A stretch of DNA of 64,000 bases. Source: Fluviicola sp. Its GTDB lineage: Bacteria > Bacteroidota > Bacteroidia > Flavobacteriales_D > Crocinitomicaceae. Of this stretch, positions 34,561 to 41,554 are shown piece after piece. The translations under genes and the position numbers were made by a program. Under the pieces are notes generated by a model. It saw only the letters and a program-made list of their open reading frames with translations, was not told where the DNA came from and ran no database searches. Location of the stretch: contig NZ_JAQSWB010000008.1 of NCBI RefSeq assembly GCF_029266855.1, positions 124,001 through 188,000 on the forward strand. The letters run 5' to 3'. Position 1 is the stretch's first letter. Each line of letters starts with the position of its first letter.

Positions 34561-35082
34561 ATGGTTAAAATAGGCTTACTTTCCGATACACATGGGTTTC
34601 TTCCGGAACGCGTTTTTGAATTATTCAAGGATGTGGATGAGATCTGGCATGCCGGAGATATCGGAAGTCTGGATGTTACCGATCGCTTAAAAGCTTTCAA
34701 ACCATTACGGGCAGTTTACGGAAATATTGATGATCAGATGATCCGTTCCGAATTCCCGGAATACCTGAACTTCCGAATAGAAGATGTATCTGTTTCAATG
34801 ACACACATTGCAGGAAGACCCGGAAGATACAGTAAACACGCCCTTGATTTCATCCACGAGACAAAACCGAACATTTTTATTTGCGGGCATTCTCATGTAT
34901 TACTCGTACAGCAGGATAAAGGCAAAAATTTACTCTGGCTGAATCCGGGAGCTTGCGGCAATAAGGGGTTTCATTCCATTCAAACGGCTCTCCGGTTTCA
35001 AATAAACGGAAACAGAATCGAACATATGGAAGTCATTGAATTCGGAAAAAGATCGAGTCTGAACAATGAAGAGAAAAATTAA
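34561..35082 (+). CDS. Metallophosphoesterase, YfcE/MJ0936 type
   Basis: 173 residues from the ATG at 34561, where the conserved fold begins (VKIGLLSDTHG); the frame is open to 34504 through a palindrome. Metal-binding motifs: DTHG, GDIGSLD, YGNID and GHSH. Members hydrolyse phosphodiesters in the cytoplasm; the substrate is unknown. It ends 15 bases before porQ and may share its transcript. Confidence 0.88.
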   Translation: MVKIGLLSDTHGFLPERVFELFKDVDEIWHAGDIGSLDVTDRLKAFKPLRAVYGNIDDQMIRSEFPEYLNFRIEDVSVSMTHIAGRPGRYSKHALDFIHETKPNIFICGHSHVLLVQQDKGKNLLWLNPGACGNKGFHSIQTALRFQINGNRIEHMEVIEFGKRSSLNNEEKN

Positions 35083-35097
35083 ACGTTATTGCCACAT

Positions 35098-36123
35098 ATG
35101 AAATATAAATCGGGGCTCATATTACTTATTTTACTTCCCTTTGCTGCTGTTGCACAAACAGGAGGAATTCATGCATTTCAGAATTTAAATTCCCAATACA
35201 ATGCCAGAACCATGGGACTTGGCGGTGATGCAATCACGATTTACGACAATGACCTGAATTTAGGCTTGAATAATCCGGCGGTTTTAAATCACCAAATGCA
35301 TAAACGTTTCGGGTTTAATCAATCAATAATGGCAAGCGGTGTCAATACAGGCGCACTTACTTATGCAAGAAAGATAAAAAGTACTATGGGAATGGTTCAT
35401 TTCCGGTATTCTTCCTATGGAAAAATGCAACGCACGGATATTGACGGAACGAATTTGGGAACTTTCTCCCCGGGTGATTTCATTTTGGGAGCCAGTGCCC
35501 AGCACGTATTTAACGAACGAATGTCTGCAGGTGCAACCGTGAATATTTTGTATTCCCAACTGGATTCTTATACTGCCTTCGGTACAAGTTTAGACATTGG
35601 AGGTCTTTACCGGGATTCAGCGAGAAACCTGAATATCGTCGGAGTGATTAAAAACCTGGGGGTACAATGGAAAGGCTATACCGATAAGAAGAACCCGCTT
35701 CCTCTCGAAGTTCAGTTAGGAATTTCTCACAAACTGAAACATGCACCCTTTAGAATCAGTTTGGTTGCCCAGCATTTACAAAAATGGAATCTTTCCTATG
35801 TTGATCCGAATGAAAAACCACGTGTCGATCCTTTAACCGGAGATACCATCCAGGTAAAAAAATCGGGGTTCTTTGATAACCTGGCACGCCATGGTAAACT
35901 GCAACTGGAAATTTTGATCGGAAAGAAGATTCAGCTGCGTACTGCCTTTGATTATCAGCGAAGAAAAGAATTGGCTATTGTAGGAAGGGGCGGCCTTGCG
36001 GGTTTCAGCTTTGGAGCAGGAATGTCCTTTAAGCGTTTCAGCGTTGATTACGGATGGTATATCTACTCCGTAGCAGGCAGTCAACATGGCCTTACCTTAA
36101 ATTTTTTACTCTCAAAAAAATAA
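35098..36123 (+). CDS. porQ: Type IX secretion system protein PorQ
   Basis: 341 residues from the ATG at 35098 (an upstream TTG frame extension is unlikely). A signal peptide (MKYKSGLILLILLPFAAVAQ) is followed by GGIHAFQNLNSQYNARTMGLGG, characteristic of PorQ, and a porin-like barrel. PorQ is an outer-membrane protein of the T9SS needed for secretion or attachment of cargo. In many Bacteroidota porQ lies next to cmk; here one OMP gene separates them. T9SS cargo genes of both CTD types occur in this window (9515 and 44423). Confidence 0.9.
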   Translation: MKYKSGLILLILLPFAAVAQTGGIHAFQNLNSQYNARTMGLGGDAITIYDNDLNLGLNNPAVLNHQMHKRFGFNQSIMASGVNTGALTYARKIKSTMGMVHFRYSSYGKMQRTDIDGTNLGTFSPGDFILGASAQHVFNERMSAGATVNILYSQLDSYTAFGTSLDIGGLYRDSARNLNIVGVIKNLGVQWKGYTDKKNPLPLEVQLGISHKLKHAPFRISLVAQHLQKWNLSYVDPNEKPRVDPLTGDTIQVKKSGFFDNLARHGKLQLEILIGKKIQLRTAFDYQRRKELAIVGRGGLAGFSFGAGMSFKRFSVDYGWYIYSVAGSQHGLTLNFLLSKK

Positions 36124-36206
36124 AGACACTCAACTTAAAATCAAACAATTACACCTCGATACGTAACTTTTTTTTAAGTTATTCACCGAAATTTGTTAAC
36201 ATGTTT

Positions 36207-36239
36207 TTGTAACCTGAATCTTTTTAATACGTAGATTTG
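36207..36239 (+). promoter_or_regulatory. Promoter TTG-N22-TAGATTTG
   Basis: TTG at 36207-36209, 22-base spacer, TAGATTTG at 36232-36239, 24 bases before the ATG at 36264. A perfect Bacteroidota -7 element. Confidence 0.75.
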
Positions 36240-36263
36240 CCCAAACCAATAATAATTTATAAC

Positions 36264-37004
36264 ATGAAAAAGTTAAGTTTACTTTTAGGTGGAATGATTT
36301 TAACAACTGCTGTAATGGCGCAAAAACCAACAGAAGGAGCTCCAATGTCATTGGAAGGAAACGTTAATGGTCTTGCTGCTTTCTCATTTGGTAATAATCA
36401 ACCTACAAATTTGAATGGATTTACTAGTCCTACTGTAGCTCCTATCGTTACACCAGGATTACGTTTTCGTTACTTTGCTACTGAGAACATCGCTGTTCGT
36501 GTATCTTTAGGATTCAATTCTAGCAAAACTACTAACAATTTCTATGAATTTGAAGCTGACAACAGTGGTAATTCAGGTACTTTTGTATCTAAAAGAGGAA
36601 CAACAACTATCGGTATCGGTGGTGAGTACCACTTTGCAGGAACAGCAAAATTATCTCCTTATGCAGGTTTAGATATCAACTTCGGTATGGGTAAAATGAC
36701 AACTGAAGGTGACCAAACTGATGGGACGACTTGGGTTGCGACTGACTACGCTGAAGAATCAGAGCAAAAAGCTGCTGGTTTCGGTGTTGGATTGGTATTC
36801 GGTACTGATTACTACTTCGCTGAGAATTTCTACTTAGGAGTTGAGTTAGGTCTTGGATTTAATTCTTACACTATGAAAGAAGGATCTAGCTCAGTTACTG
36901 TTGCTGGTGTTACTACTGAAGCTACAGGTAACGAAGCGAAACAAAGCGGATTTGGAAACAATGCTAACTTTGGTGGTATGTTCCGTTTAGGATGGAGATT
37001 CTAA
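36264..37004 (+). CDS. Outer-membrane beta-barrel protein (OmpA-barrel-like)
   Basis: 246 residues from the ATG at 36264 (signal peptide MKKLSLLLGGMILTTAVMAQ); the open frame starts earlier at a TTG that overlaps the promoter. Barrel strands are evident: PGLRFRYFATENIAVRVSLGF, GIGGEYHFAGTAKLSPYAGL, YFAENFYLGVELGLGF, ending MFRLGWRF. Its codon choice looks plainer and more T-rich than the neighbours', as in highly expressed Bacteroidota genes. It has its own promoter and terminator, so it is probably an abundant porin-like protein. Confidence 0.82.
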   Translation: MKKLSLLLGGMILTTAVMAQKPTEGAPMSLEGNVNGLAAFSFGNNQPTNLNGFTSPTVAPIVTPGLRFRYFATENIAVRVSLGFNSSKTTNNFYEFEADNSGNSGTFVSKRGTTTIGIGGEYHFAGTAKLSPYAGLDINFGMGKMTTEGDQTDGTTWVATDYAEESEQKAAGFGVGLVFGTDYYFAENFYLGVELGLGFNSYTMKEGSSSVTVAGVTTEATGNEAKQSGFGNNANFGGMFRLGWRF

Positions 37005-37031
37005 TAGTAGAATTCACCTTTTAAATATTGA

Positions 37032-37063
37032 GGGTCTTCGTCTGTGACGAAGGCCCTTTTTTT
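37032..37063 (+). terminator. Intrinsic terminator after the OMP gene
   Basis: Eleven-base arms GGGTCTTCGTC and GACGAAGGCCC pair around a TGT loop, followed by seven T. Twenty-seven bases after the OMP stop. Confidence 0.88.
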
Positions 37064-37074
37064 ATTGAAATCAA

Positions 37075-37104
37075 TTGCCATTAGCTCTATTTAAGCTAAA
37101 TTCG
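37075..37104 (+). promoter_or_regulatory. Promoter of cmk (TTG-N19-TAAATTCG), nearly leaderless
   Basis: TTG at 37075-37077, 19-base spacer, TAAATTCG at 37097-37104, then CAGC and the ATG at 37109. With the usual start point 4-6 bases after the -7 element, the transcript would begin at or next to the start codon. Confidence 0.65.
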
Positions 37105-37108
37105 CAGC

Positions 37109-37810
37109 ATGCATTCAACGCAACACATTACAATCGCCATCGATGGATTTTCTTCATGCGGGAAAAGTACATTGGCAAAGGCACTGGCAAAAAAAATGAA
37201 CTATACGTTTATTGATTCGGGTGCTATGTACCGGTGTGTTGCATTATACGCTCTCAAAAACGGCTGTGCTTTAGGTGCACACAAAATCAACTTAAGCTGT
37301 GTAGTAAACAGCCTTTCACACATTCACATTCAATTCGGGGAACCTGACAGCAAAGGAAACCGCCCTGTGCTCTTAAACAATGAAGATGTATCGGATTTGA
37401 TTCGCCAGCTGGAAGTTGCAAACATCGTCAGTGAAGTTGCCGCTATTAAAGAAGTGCGTGAATTCCTGGTCAAGCAACAGCAAGATCTTGGAAAAAACGG
37501 AGGCGTTGTTATGGATGGAAGGGATATCGGCACAGTTGTATTTCCCAACGCAGAATTAAAGCTTTTCATCACAGCCAAACCGGAAATCCGGGCACAAAGA
37601 AGATACCTGGAATTGCAGGCAAAAGGAGAAACTAACAGCCTGAATGAAATCCTGGAAAACCTGAAGCACAGAGATCGTATTGACAGTACCCGTGCAATTA
37701 GTCCTCTGACCCAGGCAAAAGATGCTTTAGTTGTTGATAATTCTGACATGACTGAAACAGAACAGTTAGAATATGTGCTAAATCTTGTTAAGAATAAAAC
37801 AAGTATTTGA
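37109..37810 (+). CDS. cmk: Cytidylate kinase
   Basis: Phosphorylates CMP/dCMP with ATP, cytoplasm. 233 residues, normal for Cmk. Seen: P-loop GFSSCGKST (13-21), the NMP-binding GAMYRCVALY, and MDGRDIGTVVFPNAELKLFI with the CMP-specific region; the lid carries RAQRRYLELQAKG. Single gene with its own promoter just downstream of the OMP terminator. Confidence 0.94.
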   Translation: MHSTQHITIAIDGFSSCGKSTLAKALAKKMNYTFIDSGAMYRCVALYALKNGCALGAHKINLSCVVNSLSHIHIQFGEPDSKGNRPVLLNNEDVSDLIRQLEVANIVSEVAAIKEVREFLVKQQQDLGKNGGVVMDGRDIGTVVFPNAELKLFITAKPEIRAQRRYLELQAKGETNSLNEILENLKHRDRIDSTRAISPLTQAKDALVVDNSDMTETEQLEYVLNLVKNKTSI

Positions 37811-37965
37811 CTCAAACTATAACTAAAGTTTACCAAATTAATCACTTCATAATCTTACACAAACAGAATATTCATCAAACATTAAGATTTCTTCATTGAA
37901 ATCAATAGTTTGTTCATTTTGTATAAAATCTAACAGCTTTAACATCTTTTCTGTGTGCTATTGTT

Positions 37966-37973
37966 TAAATTTG
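37966..37973 (+). promoter_or_regulatory. -7 element TAAATTTG upstream of the ACT-domain gene
   Basis: A perfect TAnnTTTG followed by CA, 25 bases before the ATG at 37999. No clear -33 TTG at the expected distance. Confidence 0.5.
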
Positions 37974-37998
37974 CACACCTATTAATTCAAACCAAAAT

Positions 37999-38661
37999 AT
38001 GTTATCAATTGGAAAAATAACAGAAGAAATTATCGGAAGAAGTCCTTTTTTGCGTGAAGCAATGACAGACGACCTGATAAATATTTCTTCGTTAGCTAGA
38101 AAAATCAAACCAGAGATTGAAGAGGCTTTAGGAAAAGAAGTAAAAGAAGGAGCAATTGTAATGGCGATTAAACGCATGTCTCCAGGGCTTTACCACCGTC
38201 TAAACATCAAAATCACTAACATCATCGGTGAACTTGGAGATTTTTTAGTTCGTTCGAATCTGGAAGACTTTACATTTGAAAATACTGAATCATTGCGCTT
38301 AAAACAAGCGGATTTAGTACAACTTGTAAATTCGGAATCAGATATTTTCTACACTATTTGTAGAGGTGTTACCGAAACAACAGTTATTTGCTCTCAAAGT
38401 ATTTCACCGAGAGTGGAAAACTTATTGATTAATGAACGTCTGAAATCTCACACAAGAGACCTGGCTTCCATTACTGTGAAGCTACCTGCTGTAAATTCTG
38501 AAGTGTATGGTATTTATTACTATATCCTGAAGCATTTGGCTTGGGAAGGTCTAAACATTGTGGAAATCGTTTCAACAGCTAATGAATTCACGATCATCGT
38601 AAAACAAGATCACGTTGACAAGGCATTTAAAGTGCTGATGCAATTGAAAAGAGGAAAATAA
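37999..38661 (+). CDS. ACT-domain protein, aspartate-kinase-regulatory-like
   Basis: 220 residues, soluble. The C-terminal third carries an ACT-like fold: ASITVKLPAVNSEVYGIYYYI, LAWEGLNIVEIVSTANEFTIIV, then DKAFKVLMQL. The N-terminal two thirds are helical and not recognised. ACT domains bind small ligands, often amino acids, and regulate enzymes; no catalytic domain is attached. A palindromic terminator begins on its stop codon. Confidence 0.7.
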   Translation: MLSIGKITEEIIGRSPFLREAMTDDLINISSLARKIKPEIEEALGKEVKEGAIVMAIKRMSPGLYHRLNIKITNIIGELGDFLVRSNLEDFTFENTESLRLKQADLVQLVNSESDIFYTICRGVTETTVICSQSISPRVENLLINERLKSHTRDLASITVKLPAVNSEVYGIYYYILKHLAWEGLNIVEIVSTANEFTIIVKQDHVDKAFKVLMQLKRGK

Positions 38662-38696
38662 AAAATAGGGGGTAAAAATTTTTACCCCCTATTTTT
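38661..38696. terminator. Perfect 36-bp palindrome, bidirectional terminator
   Basis: Perfectly symmetric over 36 bases: A5TAGGGGGTA5 and its complement. It begins at the last base of the ACT gene stop and ends four bases before the stop of the converging GIN lipoprotein gene, so one hairpin serves both transcripts. Confidence 0.9.
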
Positions 38697-38700
38697 TTTT

Positions 38701-39441
38701 CTAATTCATCGACCAAACATTTCCTGTTCCATTCAGCAGAACATCCTGACCTAAAGGGGTTCCTTTGTAAAGAATATTTCCGGATTCTGTAATATATCCG
38801 TGGATTACCAGGTTGTTTGCATTGATTTTAATATCTCCTACTGTCTCTGAGGCCACATATATGGAATCCGTCACCAACAGGCCGGTAACATCACAATAAC
38901 TATTGCTTTTAGCACAAATCCGGGCATTTTTGGTAATTCCGGTTAATGTAAAATTGCACCACCCGTGATTTGCTTCGGCATTAACCTCAATTGCATTTAC
39001 ATCCAGGGTTACATCCCCTGCCCCGTCCCTGCTATAGAATGTTAAGTAATCCGTATGAATTGTTCCCTGGCTTCTAAGCGGTTCTGTTCCGATAAAACGG
39101 ATATTGATCAGACTGGTAAAATGAATCTCAGCAACGACCACTTTCTTTGCATTTCTCAAAAAATTGCATCGGTTATTATTCTTAATAGTCAATAAACCAT
39201 CCGAAACGCTTACCTCGATCAGATTCAGCAGGTTTTTTCCTCCTTTCAGAACAACCTTATCCAATGAATCCTGGATGAGTACATATTCAACATGCTCTCT
39301 CAGGTCCAGTCTGTCAAAAGATGCAAACGGAATCTCTTTCTCCGTTTCAGTACCTAACAGTTTGAAACAGGTCCTATTCTCAGGTTTTTTGCATGAAAAG
39401 ACCAGGAATAATACGAACAGAATCAAAAAACTACTTCGCAT
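38701..39441 (-). CDS. GIN-domain (DUF2807) lipoprotein
   Basis: 246 residues from the ATG at 39441, where a lipoprotein signal begins (SSFLILFVLFLVFSC); the frame is open to 39483. The mature part is a right-handed beta-helix-like GIN/DUF2807 domain with short parallel strands (FDRLDLREHVEYVLIQDS, TDYLTFYSRDGAGDVTLDV, ITESGNILYKGTPL). Function unknown for the family; likely surface or periplasmic. It overlaps the stop of the PagL-like gene by 11 bases. Confidence 0.8.
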   Translation of the reverse strand: MRSSFLILFVLFLVFSCKKPENRTCFKLLGTETEKEIPFASFDRLDLREHVEYVLIQDSLDKVVLKGGKNLLNLIEVSVSDGLLTIKNNNRCNFLRNAKKVVVAEIHFTSLINIRFIGTEPLRSQGTIHTDYLTFYSRDGAGDVTLDVNAIEVNAEANHGWCNFTLTGITKNARICAKSNSYCDVTGLLVTDSIYVASETVGDIKINANNLVIHGYITESGNILYKGTPLGQDVLLNGTGNVWSMN

Positions 39442-40531
39442 ATCTTGTTTTATAATTAAAAGTGTACCCGATACCATATTCAATGTAATCTGCTTTGGCC
39501 CAATGGGATTTAAGCACCAGGTTCAGTAATAAGCCATTTCTGCACTGGTAACGCATCCCGACACGGTGATAGAATGATGCATCCGGGTTGTAGCGGTCTT
39601 TAATATATTTTCCCATACCGATCACAAAACGGAATTTATCCAGCGGGATATTATAACCGACATAAGCACCGATCTGCAAAATAGACAATTGCGTTTTTGG
39701 AATATATTTCCTGTAATGAATAATCGATTGTTTTGATATTACATCGAGGGCAATCTCCATTCCGACTTTCGGTTTAAACTGTTTGTAAAGCATTCCGCTT
39801 AAAGCATAAACCGGGTATCGCTTTCCACCCGTCGGGAAGATCTGTTTATCCGAAAGAATTCCTACCACTGAAACATTCCAGCTTTTGAAAAACGGAACAC
39901 GTTCAAACTTTGTAGTTTCGAAATTTGAGATCTCTTTCTTTTTGAATGTGTATTCATACCCCAAGCCGATGAAAGGCATATTCACACCCAAATTGGGAAC
40001 TTTACTCGATCCGTTTGAAAAATGCGTCATATCCAGGCTGTAGATCAGAGCATGTTGCGGTTTTACGTACCAGCGACCCTGGATTCCCAAACAAATAATA
40101 GCATTAAGATAAGTACTCATCGGTACATTCTTCGGGTTTGTATGTTTATCATAAACATTCGTTACAATTCCCAAACCTGCACCAAGTTTTGAAGTAAACA
40201 CATGCTTTTCGCCCCGGGCCCAGGGAAACTCAATAAATCCGTAGGTTCCGAACCCATACCCCAGAATCTCCTTGTTTCCAAGATTGGAACCATAAAGTGT
40301 CACTCCAACATAAGGGTTTCGGTATTCTTCACTCCAGTTCTTTGACCGGAGGCGTTTGCTGTAAGAAAGCTCACCCGCAAAAAGACGATCTTTGGCAAGA
40401 TGTCCCATCGTACCGCTGTGCGCAGCTAAAAAACCCGATTTTCCTTTCAATGAAAAAGCCCAATCGTCTATTTTAACTTCCTGAGCACAGCAAAAAATTG
40501 GTAATAAAAAAATCAGTAAGGCAATTTTCAT
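39431..40531 (-). CDS. Acyloxyacyl hydrolase/lipid A deacylase, PagL-like
   Basis: 366 residues. Signal peptide (MKIALLIFLLPIFCCAQ), then an outer-membrane beta-barrel with the PagL-type catalytic His-Ser motif: HFSNGS (H170, S172, N173). PagL removes the 3-O acyl chain of lipid A. The protein is longer than classical PagL; the C-terminal half continues as barrel strands. A -7 element TAATTTTG lies four bases upstream of its ATG (40543-40536, minus). Confidence 0.78.
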   Translation of the reverse strand: MKIALLIFLLPIFCCAQEVKIDDWAFSLKGKSGFLAAHSGTMGHLAKDRLFAGELSYSKRLRSKNWSEEYRNPYVGVTLYGSNLGNKEILGYGFGTYGFIEFPWARGEKHVFTSKLGAGLGIVTNVYDKHTNPKNVPMSTYLNAIICLGIQGRWYVKPQHALIYSLDMTHFSNGSSKVPNLGVNMPFIGLGYEYTFKKKEISNFETTKFERVPFFKSWNVSVVGILSDKQIFPTGGKRYPVYALSGMLYKQFKPKVGMEIALDVISKQSIIHYRKYIPKTQLSILQIGAYVGYNIPLDKFRFVIGMGKYIKDRYNPDASFYHRVGMRYQCRNGLLLNLVLKSHWAKADYIEYGIGYTFNYKTRYAK

Positions 40532-40535
40532 AATC

Positions 40536-40567
40536 CAAAATTACAAATTTTGTTCTATGTACATTTG
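40536..40567. promoter_or_regulatory. Divergent pair of -7 elements, possible leaderless transcripts
   Basis: Minus strand TAATTTTG at 40543-40536 is four bases (GATT) from the PagL-like ATG. Plus strand TACATTTG at 40560-40567 is four bases (CAGT) from the mazG ATG at 40572. Neither has a clear -33 TTG at 17-23 bases. The two elements are separated by 16 bases. Confidence 0.5.
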
Positions 40568-40571
40568 CAGT

Positions 40572-41375
40572 ATGGAATTAGCTAACAATAATTTAAATCA
40601 GGATCCGAGACTGGAAGCTTTTGCACGCTTACTTACAATCATGGATGATCTGCGCGAAAAATGTCCCTGGGATAAAAAACAGACTATCCAGTCCTTACGG
40701 CATTTAACCATTGAAGAAACCTATGAATTGGCAGACGCGATCCAGGAAAACGACATGAACGGGATTAAGGGTGAATTGGGTGATCTGTTCCTGCACCTGG
40801 TTTTTTATTCTAAAATAGGTTCCGAATTGGGAGCCTTTGATATTACGGGCGTATTGAATGGCATTTGTGATAAGCTGATTCACCGCCATCCGCATATTTA
40901 CGGAGACGTAAAGGCAGATTCCGAAGAAGAAGTAAAAGCGAACTGGGAAAAAATCAAATTGCAGGAAGGTAAAAAATCCGTTTTGGAAGGAGTTCCGAAT
41001 ACGCTTCCCGCATTGATTAAGGCCATGAGGATCCAGGAAAAAGTAAAAGGGATCGGTTTTGAATGGTCAGACATAGAAGATGTGAAGAACAAAGTCATCG
41101 AAGAATTTTCAGAATTGCATGATGCGCAACTCACCAGAGACCCGGAACAAATCCAGGATGAGTTCGGAGATGTATTGTTTTCCCTGGTAAACTATGCACG
41201 TTTCATCGATGTTAACCCGGAAGATGCACTTGAATCAACAAACCGGAAATTCAAATCGCGTTTTCAGAAAATGGAAGAACTGATTAGTGAAGATGCTCAA
41301 AACATGACAGAAATGTCCCTGGAAGAAATGGATGTGTACTGGGAGAAAGCTAAATTAATTCTTCGTAAAAGCTAA
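40572..41375 (+). CDS. mazG: Nucleoside triphosphate pyrophosphohydrolase MazG
   Basis: Hydrolyses (d)NTPs to NMP and PPi, cytoplasm. 267 residues, the two-domain length. Seen: EETYELADAIQ and ELGDLFLHLVFYSKI in the first MazG repeat, and DEFGDVLFSLVNYARFI in the second. The ATG at 40572 is preferred over one at 40557, which overlaps the -7 element TACATTTG. Confidence 0.9.
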   Translation: MELANNNLNQDPRLEAFARLLTIMDDLREKCPWDKKQTIQSLRHLTIEETYELADAIQENDMNGIKGELGDLFLHLVFYSKIGSELGAFDITGVLNGICDKLIHRHPHIYGDVKADSEEEVKANWEKIKLQEGKKSVLEGVPNTLPALIKAMRIQEKVKGIGFEWSDIEDVKNKVIEEFSELHDAQLTRDPEQIQDEFGDVLFSLVNYARFIDVNPEDALESTNRKFKSRFQKMEELISEDAQNMTEMSLEEMDVYWEKAKLILRKS

Positions 41376-41519
41376 AAAAACAGAAGACTTGAGACAGGAA
41401 ATCAGTCTGGTGTATCGACTTTCATCCACAGTCTTTTAACGATTCAAGCCCGTTTAATCAATAATCTGTACGTTTAATCATTTTTCGGATTTTTAATTCG
41501 TTAATTCCTGTTAATTATG

Positions 41520-41527
41520 TAATTTCG
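41520..41527 (+). promoter_or_regulatory. -7-like element TAATTTCG upstream of the TonB receptor
   Basis: TAATTTCG, a C-variant of the consensus, preceded by TTCG about 19 bases earlier. It lies 27 bases before the ATG at 41555. The 179-base gap from 41376 to 41554 shows nothing else recognised. Confidence 0.45.
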
Positions 41528-41554
41528 GAACTTCTATAAAATAGGGTAAAACAT

